From NCBI GenBank assembly GCA_025765615.1, contig JAIVFJ010000058.1, positions 62,001 through 126,000 on the forward strand: a stretch of 64,000 nt of DNA, in the 5' to 3' direction. Positions 20,920-32,370 of the stretch are shown here, piece by piece. How positions within the stretch are numbered: the stretch's first letter is position 1; each line of letters starts with the position of its first letter. The notes below the pieces were generated by a model. That model searched no databases. It saw only the letters and a program-made list of their open reading frames with translations, and was not told the origin of the DNA. A program made the position numbers and the translations under genes. The stretch is from Zopfochytrium polystomum (taxonomy: Eukaryota > Chytridiomycota > Chytridiomycetes > Chytridiales > Chytridiaceae).

Positions 20920-21021
20920 AACAAGCTGGACGCTTTTTCCGTTCGAATGCCATCCCTGTTCGACCCCGTTTATTTTTTGCATCTCAAGAGACTCCTCTGC
21001 GCGTTATCCAAATTGTTTTTG

Positions 21022-22637
21022 ATGATCCCACTCAGACTTGTCATCGGTCCCAAATCGGTGCTGCTTGCGGGCAGCAGCCATCATGCCGGAAGTCCTCCTA
21101 GCTGTCGACCTCAAACACGCCAGTTCGCAGCTCGCCTCGCGCCCACACCGCCTCCACTCGTAACCGCAGCATGGTTAGCCTCTGCGCTCGCTCACCCATC
21201 AAAGGACAGCGCGCGCGATGGCGGGCGCGTGATCCCGCTCGACGCGAGCTGGTACCGGCCTCAGCGGCTCCGGTCGGTCCGCCCCGGTCAGTCCACCGCC
21301 CAGTTGGAGGCCGAGGACGAAGAGGCGGCGTGGTACGCACGCGCCGCGGGATGGGACACTCCTGAATGGGCAGATGACGAAGTGTCGGCGGCCGACGCGA
21401 AGCGAGACCCTGCGAGGGAGTTTGTCGAGGTTGGGCGTCTGCCGGTAGGTGAGAAAGTCTCAACTTCTCCGAACGTCGAGGGGAGCGGTCACTATTTGCA
21501 ACCAAGACGGAAATGATTCTCTTTATGTATGTAACAAATGATCCATTTCGCTGAACACAGACTGCTCGATTCTTTGACCACAGCGAAATTTCGGATCCGT
21601 TGAACTCAGTTCCGTTGATGACCCCGACCGTAGAAGATTTTGAGGAGAGCATGAGTATGTTCCATTTCGCTCTTTCTGTGGATGAATTAGTATTCACACT
21701 TTGGTTACAGCGCGGTTAGGTATTGCCGAAGAAGATCACCTTGTGTTCTACGACACGGCTGGGATAAGCACAGCGCCGCGAGGTTATTGGATGTTAAAGG
21801 TAGCGGATGCTCTCTTTAGCTCTTCAAGGAGTTCCTGAACGGTTTCCCACCAACCCGGACTGACACAAACTGCCTTCGCCCGACTCAATTAGGCTATGGG
21901 CCATCGGCGGGTCTCTGTCCTTGACGGCGGGTTCCCAGCTTGGCTGAGCGAAGGGCGTCCTGTCGAAACTGGCCCTATCTCTCCACCGTCGTCACCGGAT
22001 TCCTCTTCCGCTCGTCCACCCTCACCAGCCGACGCAGCTCCCGCCAGCCCACCTCCTCCCAGGCGCTTCCAAGCGCGCCCCGACGCGGCGCTCGCCGTCG
22101 ACCACGCGACCCTGCTCCGGCAGGCGCTGGACTACAACCGCGCCAGCTTCGCCACGGTCGTCGACGGACGGCCGGCGGGACGGTTCCGGCCGTCGTCGGG
22201 GTCGCTGCTGAAGGGCGCGGGCGGGGTGCCGCGGGAGTGGATAGGGCACGTTCCCGGCGCGGTCAATGTGGACTGGCGGACTGTTGTGGACGCGCGGAGC
22301 CGCAGGATGCGGACAATGCCGGAGATTGTGGAGGTCTTTGAGAGGAGGGGCGTGGATTTGGGGAAACCGGTGGTGGTGATGGGGCGTGAGTAGCATATGC
22401 TTTTTTTTTTTTTTTTTTTTTTTTTTTTGTGTAGGTCTTGTGCGCTGCGTCCTCCTTCGTCGTGCCTTTGTGTTGTCTGACAGAATTGTTTCGCGGCCTT
22501 TTACAGACGATGCCATGACCGCGAGCGTGCTATTTCTGGCTCTGCAGGTTGCCGGCAAGACAGCGGATGTTTCCGTGTACGAGGGAGGATGGGTGGAATA
22601 CGCGGGCAAGAAGTCGAGCGTCGTGCGAACATTCTGA
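21022..22637 (+). CDS. rhodanese-type sulfurtransferase homologue lacking the active-site Cys
   Basis: Two-domain thiosulfate/3-mercaptopyruvate sulfurtransferase fold. Exons: 21022-21444, 21561-21654, 21711-21799, 21893-22385, 22507-22637, all with consistent phases. The start at 21022 ([11 protein letters not shown]) gives an acid-free, Arg-containing leader that looks mitochondrial; ATG 20947 is an alternative. Domain 1 has [41 protein letters not shown] and [19 protein letters not shown]. Domain 2 has [11 protein letters not shown] and ends with [11 protein letters not shown]. The catalytic loop, normally C-G-S-G-V-T, reads PVVVMGHDAMTAS across the last intron, with Gly where the sulfur-carrying Cys belongs. 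A 28-base T run lies inside that intron (22401-22428). The fold call is strong; activity is doubtful. Confidence 0.85.
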
Positions 22638-23005
22638 ACTGGAACACACAACGGGCGTTTGCATGGCCTCTCTCTACACATGAGTTCGTTTAATGGGGTG
22701 GGGCTGGTGTTCGGACACACACGGGCAGCGGCGAAGAATCCTCGATGACGCAGTGTCCGAGCCACGAAGAAGACAAGTTGGTTCGCGTTTCTTCGTTCTG
22801 TTTGCCGCCCTCTCTCTCTCTCTCTCTCTGTCTGTGCCCTCCCTTCACCGCACGTATCTAGCTAGAGACAGACCAAGAGACAGATGCAGAAACGGCAAAC
22901 ACCGCGAGAACACGCTGGGGAGCCAAGCAACAAGCGCAGATCTTGTTGGCGAACGAGCATCTCTTCTCCTTCCCCCCACAGTCACCCATCCTCGTCACGC
23001 CGTTG
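22638..23005. other. intergenic stretch, no supported gene
   Basis: Between the sulfurtransferase stop and the next ATG. It holds a (CT)n run near 22811-22830 and is probably the promoter and leader of the disordered-protein gene. Confidence 0.4.
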
Positions 23006-25432
23006 ATGGCATCGGCGGGTCCCTCATCTTCGTTGTTGTCAAAGGCCCCAGGGCGCCGTTCCTACCGCTCAACCGTATTCGTCGACGCAGACGACGACGC
23101 AAATTTCATCGGCCTCCCACGCCACACCCTGCCCGCCTGCCCACAGGACGCCGCGGCGGTCGCCGCCGCCCACTGGGTCAGCCACCGCTCTCAAAATCGC
23201 ACTGGGGCTTCCGCAATAGTAGCAGCAGCACCAGCAGCACCACCAATTGCCTCAGATCTGACCAAGTCGCTTGTGGTTAATGGAAACGGGACGATGGGAA
23301 AATCCCTGCCGAAAAGGAAGCGAGGAAAACCCTCAATGCAAGATCCCACACCTGCCAGTGCCCCCTATGCACCTGCGAACAAGAAGTGCCCTGCGAACGG
23401 CGTCGGTGACATCGCCACTCCTTCCACCAACGATAGTATCGGAATCAGCAGCGGCGGGGAAAACTGTCCAGTCACGTCTTTTGACAATACCCTCGATACA
23501 CACCAACCGCAGGTTCCCTCCGTGCCAAGTTCTTCCTATTCAACGACAGTTCCCAACCCTGAAGCTCCGACAACACCAACCTTGCCCCCAAACCCCATCG
23601 CTCGCCACCCACGCTTCTTATCTCGCGCTCCTTCCCCACCGCCCAACCTTGACGGGTCAATATATATTGGCCGAATCATTTCGCCGGGATCAATAAGACT
23701 CGCGGCGGCCGGCGCACCGAGAGTGCGGCCAGCCATTCGATTCGATGAAACAGCAACGTCTTCACGGTCGTCTCCGGAAATTGGTCAGGATCTTCCCGGC
23801 GGCGAGGTCTGGCCCGCGCTGAAAATCGGCTCTGCAGACGATTTTTCGGCAGCGGCTGCGGCGGCGGCAGAGGCAGAACAGGTGTCAGCAGCAGTGGCGG
23901 AGAAAAAAGCGGCGGTGGTCGCAAGCATTCGAAGCATTCTTTCCAGCAAGTCGGAGTGGGACGCGAGACCGCTCAGCTCTGTGCACAGCATTTCGGAAGA
24001 AGGCACCCGCGATTATTTTGAAGAGATGGGATATCCCTCCGATGTCGCAAGCCGCAACTTTGATGAATCCTTCCGCTTCGACAACACTTTAGCAAGCAAC
24101 ACTGCCAAATTATTGTCCGTCTCTCCGGCGTCGACCGCAGCGGACCCTTACACGGCCGCTGCGGACTTTGCGACAGCAAGATCAATGTCTGCGTGCCCAT
24201 CTCTCTCATCGGTTACTACCGTCACATCTCCGCAAGAGAAAGATAAATACAGAAAACCACTTCCGCGCCAAGGATACCGCAACCTGGAAGCATCGGAGCC
24301 ACAGCTGCATCAGCAAGAAGGGACTCTGCAACATGTCGAGACGAAGGAAATTGTTGTGAAAGAGAATGATGGGGATGTTGATGTGAAGTACAATCAGCTC
24401 CCTCCGCTACCTTCATCCAAAGCTCTCACGTACGACATTGCATCCCGTCTCCGAGCCGCCACCCGCATTGAACCAACCAGATTCTCCTCCGCCTCTGGCT
24501 CATCGTCTTCGTCGCACGGCGAAACGCTGATTGAAGTGATCGATGTCGACCTGCTATTTGCTGATGGGGTGCCACTGCCGGAGAGCAGTCGCATGAAAGG
24601 TGTTCACCTGTTTGTTGAGAACGAAGTTATAGAGGTGGACGATGAAGGACTGGACGACGATTTGGAGGACTTGGATGACGACGACGATGAGGTGGAAAAA
24701 GTGCCGCCAGCCCGAGTAAAACCCGAGCCGGTCTTGCCAAAGGCCAGGTGCATTCGTGGAAGCAGCGCATCGAGCGATTTGACGGAAGTGTCGAGCCCTC
24801 AGAATCGTGTCGCCGCCATGGATTTAACGACGGAAAGCGCCGTATCGGTACCGTCGCAATCGAACTCTCTGCCGCCTTTGAAGCTGGCGAAACCCGCGGG
24901 CACTGGTCGCTGGAGATTTCTGGAAGCGTCTGACCCGCCCCTCAGACACGGCTCGCCAGCGCCGCAGGGGTTGGAGCTGCAGGACGGATGCGGTGCGCCG
25001 CATCCTGCGGCGTGGTCAGCGGCAGGTGCGGTGGCTCCGGCGGCAGAAGGCGACAACACGTGGATGGAAGCCCCCGTTCAGCCAGAGATACCGAACTGGA
25101 CAGGCGACGCGACGCCATGGAACGGTGGTGTTGTGACTGAACCCGTTGACGGAGACGGACGCTCGCTCCGGCCATGGCAGCCGCCTGAAGTTTCCGCTCC
25201 ATCGTTCTGCGAACAAAGTGGAGACGCTGGCTGGGTTGGAGATGACGGTCTGGCTGGCAGCCAGACTGTTCAACTGTCCACTGATTTCGAACAAGCAGTC
25301 CCTGGGGGTCCCTTGGGTGGGCAGGGAAGTGTGGGAGGCTTGCAGTATCTTGATGCACCGGTCTCGGAGCTGCCGCCCTCGGCCGCGGAGGGCTGGTTGG
25401 AGTGGCTCGAGGAAAGTCAAGGAACTTTGTGA
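23006..25432 (+). CDS. large intrinsically disordered protein with possible SUMO-interaction motifs
   Basis: Single exon of 808 codons from ATG 23006 (MASAGPSSSLLSK); the frame is open upstream but has no ATG there. Composition is Ser/Pro/Ala-rich almost throughout. A basic nuclear-type signal (LPKRKRGK) lies at about residue 100. There is an Ala/Glu coiled stretch near 275-310. Two hydrophobic-acidic strings, TLIEVIDVDLL and NEVIEVDDEGLDDDLEDLDD, match the SUMO-interaction pattern of V/I-x-V/I followed by acids. The C-terminus is Trp-dotted (EGWLEWLEE). No folded domain is recognised. A nuclear SUMO-binding or transcription-related role is inference only. Confidence 0.65.
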   Translation: MASAGPSSSLLSKAPGRRSYRSTVFVDADDDANFIGLPRHTLPACPQDAAAVAAAHWVSHRSQNRTGASAIVAAAPAAPPIASDLTKSLVVNGNGTMGKSLPKRKRGKPSMQDPTPASAPYAPANKKCPANGVGDIATPSTNDSIGISSGGENCPVTSFDNTLDTHQPQVPSVPSSSYSTTVPNPEAPTTPTLPPNPIARHPRFLSRAPSPPPNLDGSIYIGRIISPGSIRLAAAGAPRVRPAIRFDETATSSRSSPEIGQDLPGGEVWPALKIGSADDFSAAAAAAAEAEQVSAAVAEKKAAVVASIRSILSSKSEWDARPLSSVHSISEEGTRDYFEEMGYPSDVASRNFDESFRFDNTLASNTAKLLSVSPASTAADPYTAAADFATARSMSACPSLSSVTTVTSPQEKDKYRKPLPRQGYRNLEASEPQLHQQEGTLQHVETKEIVVKENDGDVDVKYNQLPPLPSSKALTYDIASRLRAATRIEPTRFSSASGSSSSSHGETLIEVIDVDLLFADGVPLPESSRMKGVHLFVENEVIEVDDEGLDDDLEDLDDDDDEVEKVPPARVKPEPVLPKARCIRGSSASSDLTEVSSPQNRVAAMDLTTESAVSVPSQSNSLPPLKLAKPAGTGRWRFLEASDPPLRHGSPAPQGLELQDGCGAPHPAAWSAAGAVAPAAEGDNTWMEAPVQPEIPNWTGDATPWNGGVVTEPVDGDGRSLRPWQPPEVSAPSFCEQSGDAGWVGDDGLAGSQTVQLSTDFEQAVPGGPLGGQGSVGGLQYLDAPVSELPPSAAEGWLEWLEESQGTL

Positions 25433-25900
25433 ATTAGCAATCGCGGCCACTGTTTGCAGAAGATTTTAACTGAACACAGTGATGGTGCGCTTGCTGGTGG
25501 TGCTGTATTCTTGTAAAGTTTTGTTGTTTCTGTGCCTTTCATGGTTTTTTCACTCACCCTCCTCTTTCTCATCCGAAGCACACTGTTCTTGGGTTCGATG
25601 GGCGTCGCTTGGCTTTGTCGGTTTCTCTTTGCAGACCATGTTGTTCTCTTCCGGTTGCCTCTTTCCTTTTTTTTTTTTTTTTTTTTTTTTTTTTCCTTTT
25701 CTCTCTCCCTCTTTTCTCCTCGTGTTTCGTTTCTTTTTTCTCCTCATTTATCCAAATCAATTTCCCTTCCTACATCAGTAACTTTGCAGTAGAACAGAGC
25801 GTTTCGAGTTACCAGTGGAATTGGCCGATCGTCATTGGAATATATTCATGTGTCGGTTAAAAAAAATAAATATATTCATGTGTCTGTTGAAGACTTATTA
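25433..25900. other. convergent intergenic region with a T28 run
   Basis: 3' flanks of the disordered-protein gene and the ankyrin-like gene. A 28-base T run lies at 25667-25694, and a TATATTCATGTGTC unit occurs twice near 25842 and 25871. No gene seen. Confidence 0.45.
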
Positions 25901-26962
25901 TCAAAGCCAGTGTCCTCTGCCCTTCCACCACTCCAAGACTTCAAGATTGCCTCGTCTTTTCGCCTCCTTGAAGCATGCATCCGTGTACTTAAGCGGGAAC
26001 TCGCTCTGGAGCCACCACTCAAGCACTAGAACGCTGTTATGCTCAAAGGCACGGAGTATAGCCTTGTCTGAATACTTGACAGTCAGCCCGCTCGACTGCC
26101 ACCAGTTCAGCACCGCCAGAGGCTCCTTGCAATTCGGAAGAACGTCGTCCACTGCGCGATCACTGTACTGAAGTTCCAGCCCACTGTCCCTCCACCACTG
26201 CAAGGCGGCAATATGACCATGATTCGAAGTGTTGTCCATGCTGGAATCGCTATACAACAGGGGCAGTCCACAGTTCCTCCACCACTCCAGAACAGAAACC
26301 TGTCCATACGCGCTCGCCCAATCCATCGCCAGCTTGCTGTACCTGGTTTCCAATCCGCTGTCTCTCCACCACTCCAGAACGGAAACCTCGCCAAACTTGC
26401 TGGCATCGTCCATAGCACTGCCGCTGTACTTCATCTCCAACCCGCTGTCCTTCCACCACCGCAAAACACGGACGTGGCCCCTTGCGCTCGCCAGATCCAG
26501 AGCCGCGTGGGAGTACCGCGGCGTCCAGCCGCTGTCCACCCACCACTGCAGCACCTCAACGTGCCCGTTCTCGCTGGCGTCGTCCATTGGGTACTTTGGC
26601 CGCCGTCGAAGCGTGTACATCGGCCCAAACTTTATCCCCACCACCTTCATTTGGAGTCCGCTCTCCTCCCTCCACCACCGCAGCACCGCGACGTGGCCGG
26701 CGCCACTCGCATCGACGAACGCGTGGCCCGTGTAGCACGCGTCGAGCGCGAGCGCGCCGCCCGGGTGGTGGGCCGCGACGAATCGCAGGAGGTCGAGGTC
26801 GCCGCGGCGGCTGGCCCTGTCGAGCAATCGGTCGTGGAGACAGCAGAGGGCGGCTGCTTGCGCAGGGCGGTCGCGGATGGCGGTGGAGAGGACGTACTTG
26901 TCGCGAGGGTCCAGGCGCTGTCCGACGGCGGCGAGTATGGGAAACGGCAGAACGGCCGTCAT
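25901..26962 (-). CDS. ankyrin-like repeat protein with VLEWW-type repeats
   Basis: A 353-residue single-exon protein starting at ATG 26962 (MTAVLPFPILAAVG); the longer frame upstream begins with GTG. The N-terminal block LPFPILAAVGQRLDPRDKY resembles the degenerate F-box or leader found on such proteins. After it come about nine helical repeats of about 33 residues with the core VLEWWRDSGL...YS..AMDWAS..G, for example VLRWWKDSGLEMKYSGSAMD and VLEWWRNCGLPLLYSDSSMD. This is an ankyrin-related repeat, expanded in many chytrid proteomes as far as I know. It is probably a protein-interaction scaffold; the partner is unknown. Confidence 0.8.
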   Translation of the reverse strand: MTAVLPFPILAAVGQRLDPRDKYVLSTAIRDRPAQAAALCCLHDRLLDRASRRGDLDLLRFVAAHHPGGALALDACYTGHAFVDASGAGHVAVLRWWREESGLQMKVVGIKFGPMYTLRRRPKYPMDDASENGHVEVLQWWVDSGWTPRYSHAALDLASARGHVRVLRWWKDSGLEMKYSGSAMDDASKFGEVSVLEWWRDSGLETRYSKLAMDWASAYGQVSVLEWWRNCGLPLLYSDSSMDNTSNHGHIAALQWWRDSGLELQYSDRAVDDVLPNCKEPLAVLNWWQSSGLTVKYSDKAILRAFEHNSVLVLEWWLQSEFPLKYTDACFKEAKRRGNLEVLEWWKGRGHWL

Positions 26963-27364
26963 GTGAATGTGAGCTTGTCCAGTGCCCTTTCTGATCACAC
27001 TGCTGATAGCTTCTGCCCTGGAAGTGCCAGTTGCTACAAGTTCTTGATGAATCAAACTGCCCAAATGCGGGCGTCGACTCGCCACACTGAAGCCGGAGAG
27101 GATTGGACGAGTTCGGAGGCGAAGTCAACGACCGGTGCCACCAGCGTGTGAATGGAGACTCAATTTGACGGGACTTTTCCTCGGCGGCCGCTGATCTTCT
27201 TAGGACTGCAGATGCACTTGATACGCGTGCCGGTCCTCTTGGTCCACCGCTTGAGGTGCCTCTGCATGAGTTCCAAAGGCTGAAGTGCATTGCTCTGGCT
27301 CCCTGAGAGATGTTCTCTGAGTGGTATTCGCCGGGGAAGGGGGCTGCATTTAGGGGGCAGAATG

Positions 27365-28990
27365 CGAGAAGTCTGGCCACGTGTAAATGTGACCTGCTGG
27401 CAAATATTCAGGTGGTCCCAAACAATCCCGCACACGATTGGAAACCTTTCTGCTCTTGACAATGGCTGTAAATCTGTTTCAAGCGCTGTCAAGGGGAAAA
27501 CGGCCATTCTCCAGCTTAGCACCGTTTGCGGCTCTTTTACTGCATGCAAGTAGGTTCTCCGATTCTCGACTGTGTTACTAGTAAGCTCGTAAAGTCCCTT
27601 TCGTGAAATCTTCGCAGTAACGCCGCGGATGCTGGCGCCATTGCGTGCACAATGGTCAGCGATCAGAATTTCAAAGGAAGCTGGACCGGATCCGATCGAA
27701 TCCACACAGCTGGTGTTGAGCTCGCAACAGGAGTGCTCGCAACCTCGCCGAATGCGACCCTTGTCGTGACGAGAAGCTTCAAAGAATGACTACTTTCGGT
27801 GCGAACACCGCCACCTCATTCTCCTCACCGGGGCTCGACCCGGAACTGCACGTGAAGCCGGACTTGGGTGGCATCGGGGATTCCATTTACACCGTGGTTT
27901 CTCCGATTAAATCGGGCACTGCGTACGGGTTCTTCGGCGGAACTTCAGCGGCAGCACCTTATCTGGCGGGTTCGATCGCGTTGCTTCTCCAGCAACAGCG
28001 GAGCAGAACCTTTGAAGAATTGCAAGCTGCATTGGTGAACAATGCGACCCCTTCCCCATTCTTCAATGCCACAGCAAACCCTGCAGTCCAACTTTCGACC
28101 CAAAGTCATCGACTCTGTGGCGGTCCAGGTCGCGGGCCTGGTGAATGTATACGACGCAGCGATCGCAAAGACGAGGATCACTCCCGCAAAGCAACCACCA
28201 ACCAAGAAACAGAAACTGTGGGAGACGCTGGTCCGGACCAACCTGCCACCTACACTGTCAAAGCGCGAAGCAACAAAACCGTGACAGTCCGGTTCACAGC
28301 GCCAAAGGCACTTCCAGGTCAACGATTCCCAATCTTTTCAGGCTACCTCGCAGTGTGCAACAACCTTGACGCAACCGTTCAACACGTTCCATACGCCGGA
28401 GTGGTCGGCAAGTGGACCGACGCGCCAGTGCTGGCGAAGCAGTCGACCGAATTTTCTTCGAAGATCGGGTGCTACGAGGACGAGGGCGGTGTTACACCGG
28501 TCAAGAGATATAGTTCCAGTTCAACGGGACAGACTCGCAGATCAATTGCTTCTTACCGATCAGCTCAACACGCGGCTCCTGTTTGGGGAAGTCGTACATG
28601 GGTCAAGACCCCGCCGTCCTTCAGTTCCTGAAAGACAACGGGCTGTCCAATCGATCGCTGATCGGCAAGCCGAAACAAGGTGTCGCAGCGGGCGTTGCGT
28701 TGATGAGCGGTTTCCTCATGTGGCGCGTCGCGTCGAGGCAGACTTTTATGACGACCCGCGTCCAGACGGTCGGGGCTCCGGGCAATTCGCAGTTCTGGGG
28801 CGACGTTGCGGAGCTGTCTACGATTGTGACCGTGACGACGGCAACGTCTTTCAACTTCACATAGGCCTCGCTGCCTCCTGGCGATTACAAGCTTCGCATT
28901 AAGGCGCTTAAGCGTTTTTGTGCCATTTTCAAGCCTCGAGGATGATGATTAACTTTGGGTTCAGATCGTTGGACATTCTAGCGGTCAAGA
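27365..28990 (+). pseudogene. subtilase pseudogene 1, 5'-truncated
   Basis: It aligns along its length with the C-terminal two thirds of the intact subtilase at 33867-36971. The order is an end-of-PA-domain segment (GCKSVSSAVKGKTAILQL), the serine-motif region (GTSAAAPYLAGSIALLL, serine motif kept) and the C-terminal beta domains (QRFPIFSGYLAVCNNLDA, GVALMSGFLMWRVASRQT). The part carrying the catalytic Asp and His is missing, and at least four frameshifts or stops occur (for example near 27770, 28085, 28200 and 28505). The left edge meets the upstream region of the ankyrin-like gene. Confidence 0.82.
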
Positions 28991-29559
28991 TTTTTTACTA
29001 ACAGTTTAAGGGATGGATCATGCCCTATCCTGATTGTCTTTTGAAAACCATTGTGCGTTTGGTTTGAGGTGCGGTTACTGGCCTTCTTAATGGAATATTT
29101 TTAATTTTATCTTTGGCTGCTATTACCGATGACCGACGATAACAGATTGGATTTCATTTTATTTTTGCTTGGGGACACTTCGAAATGAGCAGTATTTTTT
29201 CCAATTTCGGTGCTTCGACACTGCCGCAGCTCTTCAGCCAGCCAATTAAAATACGAACGCAATCACGTCGGGCACCTCGCAGCATTCCTTGGGTTGGTCG
29301 ACGCACCCAGGCCTGAGCGCCGCGCGATTGGCAAGCTGTCAGACCAAAGTGCGCGTTTGTGTTGCGGTTTGTGTGAGACAGACACGCGCCAGCACACAAA
29401 TTCTGCTTTGTTAAATTTCTTTCTGCTCCCAGTTGTTTGATGGTGCTTGCGCTGTTTGTGCGATTTTTGTCCAATCTATTTACATGTTTTACTATTCCTT
29501 CTACACAAAACAGACCGCTTTTAACGGAAGAGCGAATCGTGTATTTGTGGCAACTCTGA
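28991..29559. other. intergenic stretch, no supported gene
   Basis: AT-rich spacer between two subtilase relics. Short frames only. Confidence 0.4.
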
Positions 29560-32370
29560 TGTTTCTTTTTGCCTCCGCAGCCGCCGCTGCCACGACGGCT
29601 GTGCTCGCCGCGCGTTCGGTCGACGTCGAAGCTGCTCCCCCTGATAACGTATCGTTCGGCCAAGCGGGATCATCCGGTTGTCCAACTGAGTGCTGGCCCC
29701 TCACATTGCCCTGGTGGAGTTTCTTCCTGGCCCGAACTGCAACACCGCCAGTCGAGCCTCGAGTTTGCTCAATGCAAAAGGCGTGTAGTTCAAGCCACGG
29801 ACTGAAGCCAACACATCGCTGTTTTGCGGTGTTGAGAATTGGAGGGAACTGCACACGTGAATGAGATGAAGATTCTCCCACTTGTATTGAGGAAGGATGA
29901 CGAGAGAGGGACATTGGGGGACGGCGACGAGGAAGGAGGGCAGCGTCACAAACCTGCACACGCAAATGAGATGAAGATTCTACCACACGGTGTGTGACTT
30001 GGAAATTGGCATAAACAGAGAGGGAAGAGAATGGACAAACACGTGAGAGGAAAAGGAGCAGAGAAAAAGAGGTCTAAAGTCTAAAAGTCAACATGCGGCT
30101 TCTACTTCGAGTTGAACGACCAAACCGACGTTGGTGAGTACATTTTTTTATTGAGTGACTCTTCCGTCGATCTGAGCCATTCTCACCTTGACGTCCCCAC
30201 CCCTCGCTCTGCTGCACGACGTCGTTACCTGCATCTTTCAGCTGCGGATCACGTCGCCTCCTTGCAATCGGGTGGCGCAACGCTTCATCCCATTTATTCC
30301 CACCAGCGCATTATGAGGACTGGCGGAGTCAACGCATCCATCACTCGAGAACCTGTCCACTCTGCCACTGGCGTTTACGAGGCACGTGAAAAGCTGGGCC
30401 TTGACGGCAGAGGCATCAAACTTGCTATGTCGACGACGGAATCTACTACAAGCACCCAGCGTTGGGCGGTTGCTCGGTTCTACCTGCCGCATTCGGCTGG
30501 GATTTCATTCGCGACGATTACGGCACGATGCAAGAAGTAAAACCCGACGGGACCCGCTCAACACATGCAATGACGGAACGAGCGTTGCTGGCGTCGCAGC
30601 CGCCGATGGGAGCAACATTATGGCAGAAGGGTTAGTCTCCGGGGTCCCTTTTTCCGGCCGCGCCCGCAGCCACACTCCGCGCGTGAAAAATCGTTTCGTG
30701 CGCGGGACAGACTTTAGAACCGCCGCAATCTTCGCAACGGTGCAGACGTCATAAACATGTCCTTCAGCGGCAGCCAGAACTATGCCGACGAAGATAAAGT
30801 GGCTTCCAATGGCCACATGGTGGTCGGAAGCGCTGGAAACGACTATATTGCTGGGATGTTCCTCGCGGGCGGACCGGGACAACCAGCTTCATTTTCGGCG
30901 GCGACATTCGAGCCTCCAGAATTTTGGTCGTATTATCTGACAATCGACTGCAAGGAATACGGGTGATCGGCCAGGGATCTTTTGTCAAACTTATCGTTCC
31001 CCCAAACTCTCCAAATAGTCCCAAATAATCCCTCTGTAATTGGGAACCTTTCTGTCATCGACGGTGGCTGCGTATCCGTAAATAGCGCTGTCAAGGGAAA
31101 AACCGCACTTCTCTAGTTTGGCACCGTCTGCGGCTCTTCCACTGCAAGCCAGTATGTGCCTGGTGTGCTATGGTGTCGGTTTACTCACAAAATTCATCTC
31201 CAACTTCCCCTTCACAATTGTAACGCCGCGGACGCTGGCGCCATTGCGTGCTTAATGGTCAGTGCCATGAATTTAAAAGTGGCTGGACTGGATCCCATCG
31301 AATTCCCACAGCGGGGTGTTGAGCTGGCCACTGGGGTACTGCTTGCCAGTTCGCCTAAAGCTTAAGAGAATGACTACTTTCTGTGCGCCCAGCGTCACCT
31401 CTTCTCCTCACCGGGACTCGACCCAGAACTTCATCTGAAGTCAGATCTAGCCGGTATCGGGGAGGCCATTTACACGGTGGTTTTCCCCATAAAATCAGGC
31501 ACAGCGTACAATTTTTTCGATGGAACTTCGGCCGCTTCACCTTAACCTGCGGGTTCGATCGCGCAGCTTCTCCAGCAGCAATGGAAGAAACTCTTGAAGA
31601 ATTGCAAGCTGCGCTCCTCAACAATGCGACCCCTTCGCCATTTTTCATTTTTTTTTAATATTGTTCCAGCCCTGAAGGGGCTGACGGGAAGAGAAAGAGC
31701 CATCAACAGTGAACCGATCTAGACTATGTCCAGGTATCACCTCAGCAAACCCACCCCATGCACTACGGACTGGACTGACGCGCTCGTTCTGGCAATGCAG
31801 TCCACCGAGTTTACGCCCAAGTCGGGTGCTACGAGGACGAGGGCGAAGTCACGCCCGACAAGAGGGGATTCCAGTTTAACGAGACAGCGTCTCAGATCAA
31901 CTTCTTCGCACCGATGAGCTCCACACGCGGCTGCTGTTTGCCAAAATTGCGTACAAGAGTCACGACCCACCGCCCTGCAGTTCCTGGCCGACAACGGGCT
32001 GTCCAATCGATTGCTCATTGGGACACCGAAACGAGGTGTCGCTGCGGTGTTGCGCTGATGAACGGCTTCGAGCTGTGGGGCTTCGCGTCGAGGGAAACCT
32101 TCTGGGCCTTCCAGATTCAGTCAGTTGGGACTCCGGGGAACCTTCAATTCTCAAGCGACGTTGCCGTCGTCGATTGCCATCCCGCCGTGCACAAAGGTCA
32201 CCCTTCCTGCTGGCGATTATAAGCTTCGCCTGAAAGCGCTTAAGCATTTTGCTCCGTTTTCGAAGTTCGACGATGACGAGTCATATGAGGTGAGTGAAGC
32301 GAAGTTCTCGTTACTCCGTCGTTTTATTTTGTTGCAGATTGTCGATGCGATGTTTCAACATTCTAAACTT
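29560..32370 (+). pseudogene. subtilase pseudogene 2, near full length but broken
   Basis: It follows the intact gene from signal peptide to C-terminus. Blocks are a leader near 29570 (SAAAAATTAVLAARSVDV), a prodomain with a 240-bp insertion (about 29850-30090) and FELNDQTDV at 30107. Then come SATGVYEAREKLGLDGRGIK at about 30370, with the catalytic-Asp segment lost to frameshift right after it, VVGSAGNDYIAGMFLAGGPG at 30820, and CNAADAGAIACLMVS at 31216. The serine motif region is damaged at 31520-31560 and about 500 bp of the C-terminal domain is deleted at a T-rich junction near 31650. Remnants of the last exons end near 32370. Many frameshifts and stops make a product impossible. Confidence 0.82.

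Noticed and set aside
22401..22428. T28 run considered as a retrotransposed poly(A) tail.
   Set aside because: It sits inside an intron of a conserved gene with normal splice sites and no duplicated flank. Similar 24-28 base runs occur elsewhere in the window (25667-25694, 56914-56937) without insertion signs.
22022..22765. A 247-codon minus-strand frame.
   Set aside because: It runs through a poly-A/T tract and is antisense to a conserved rhodanese domain.
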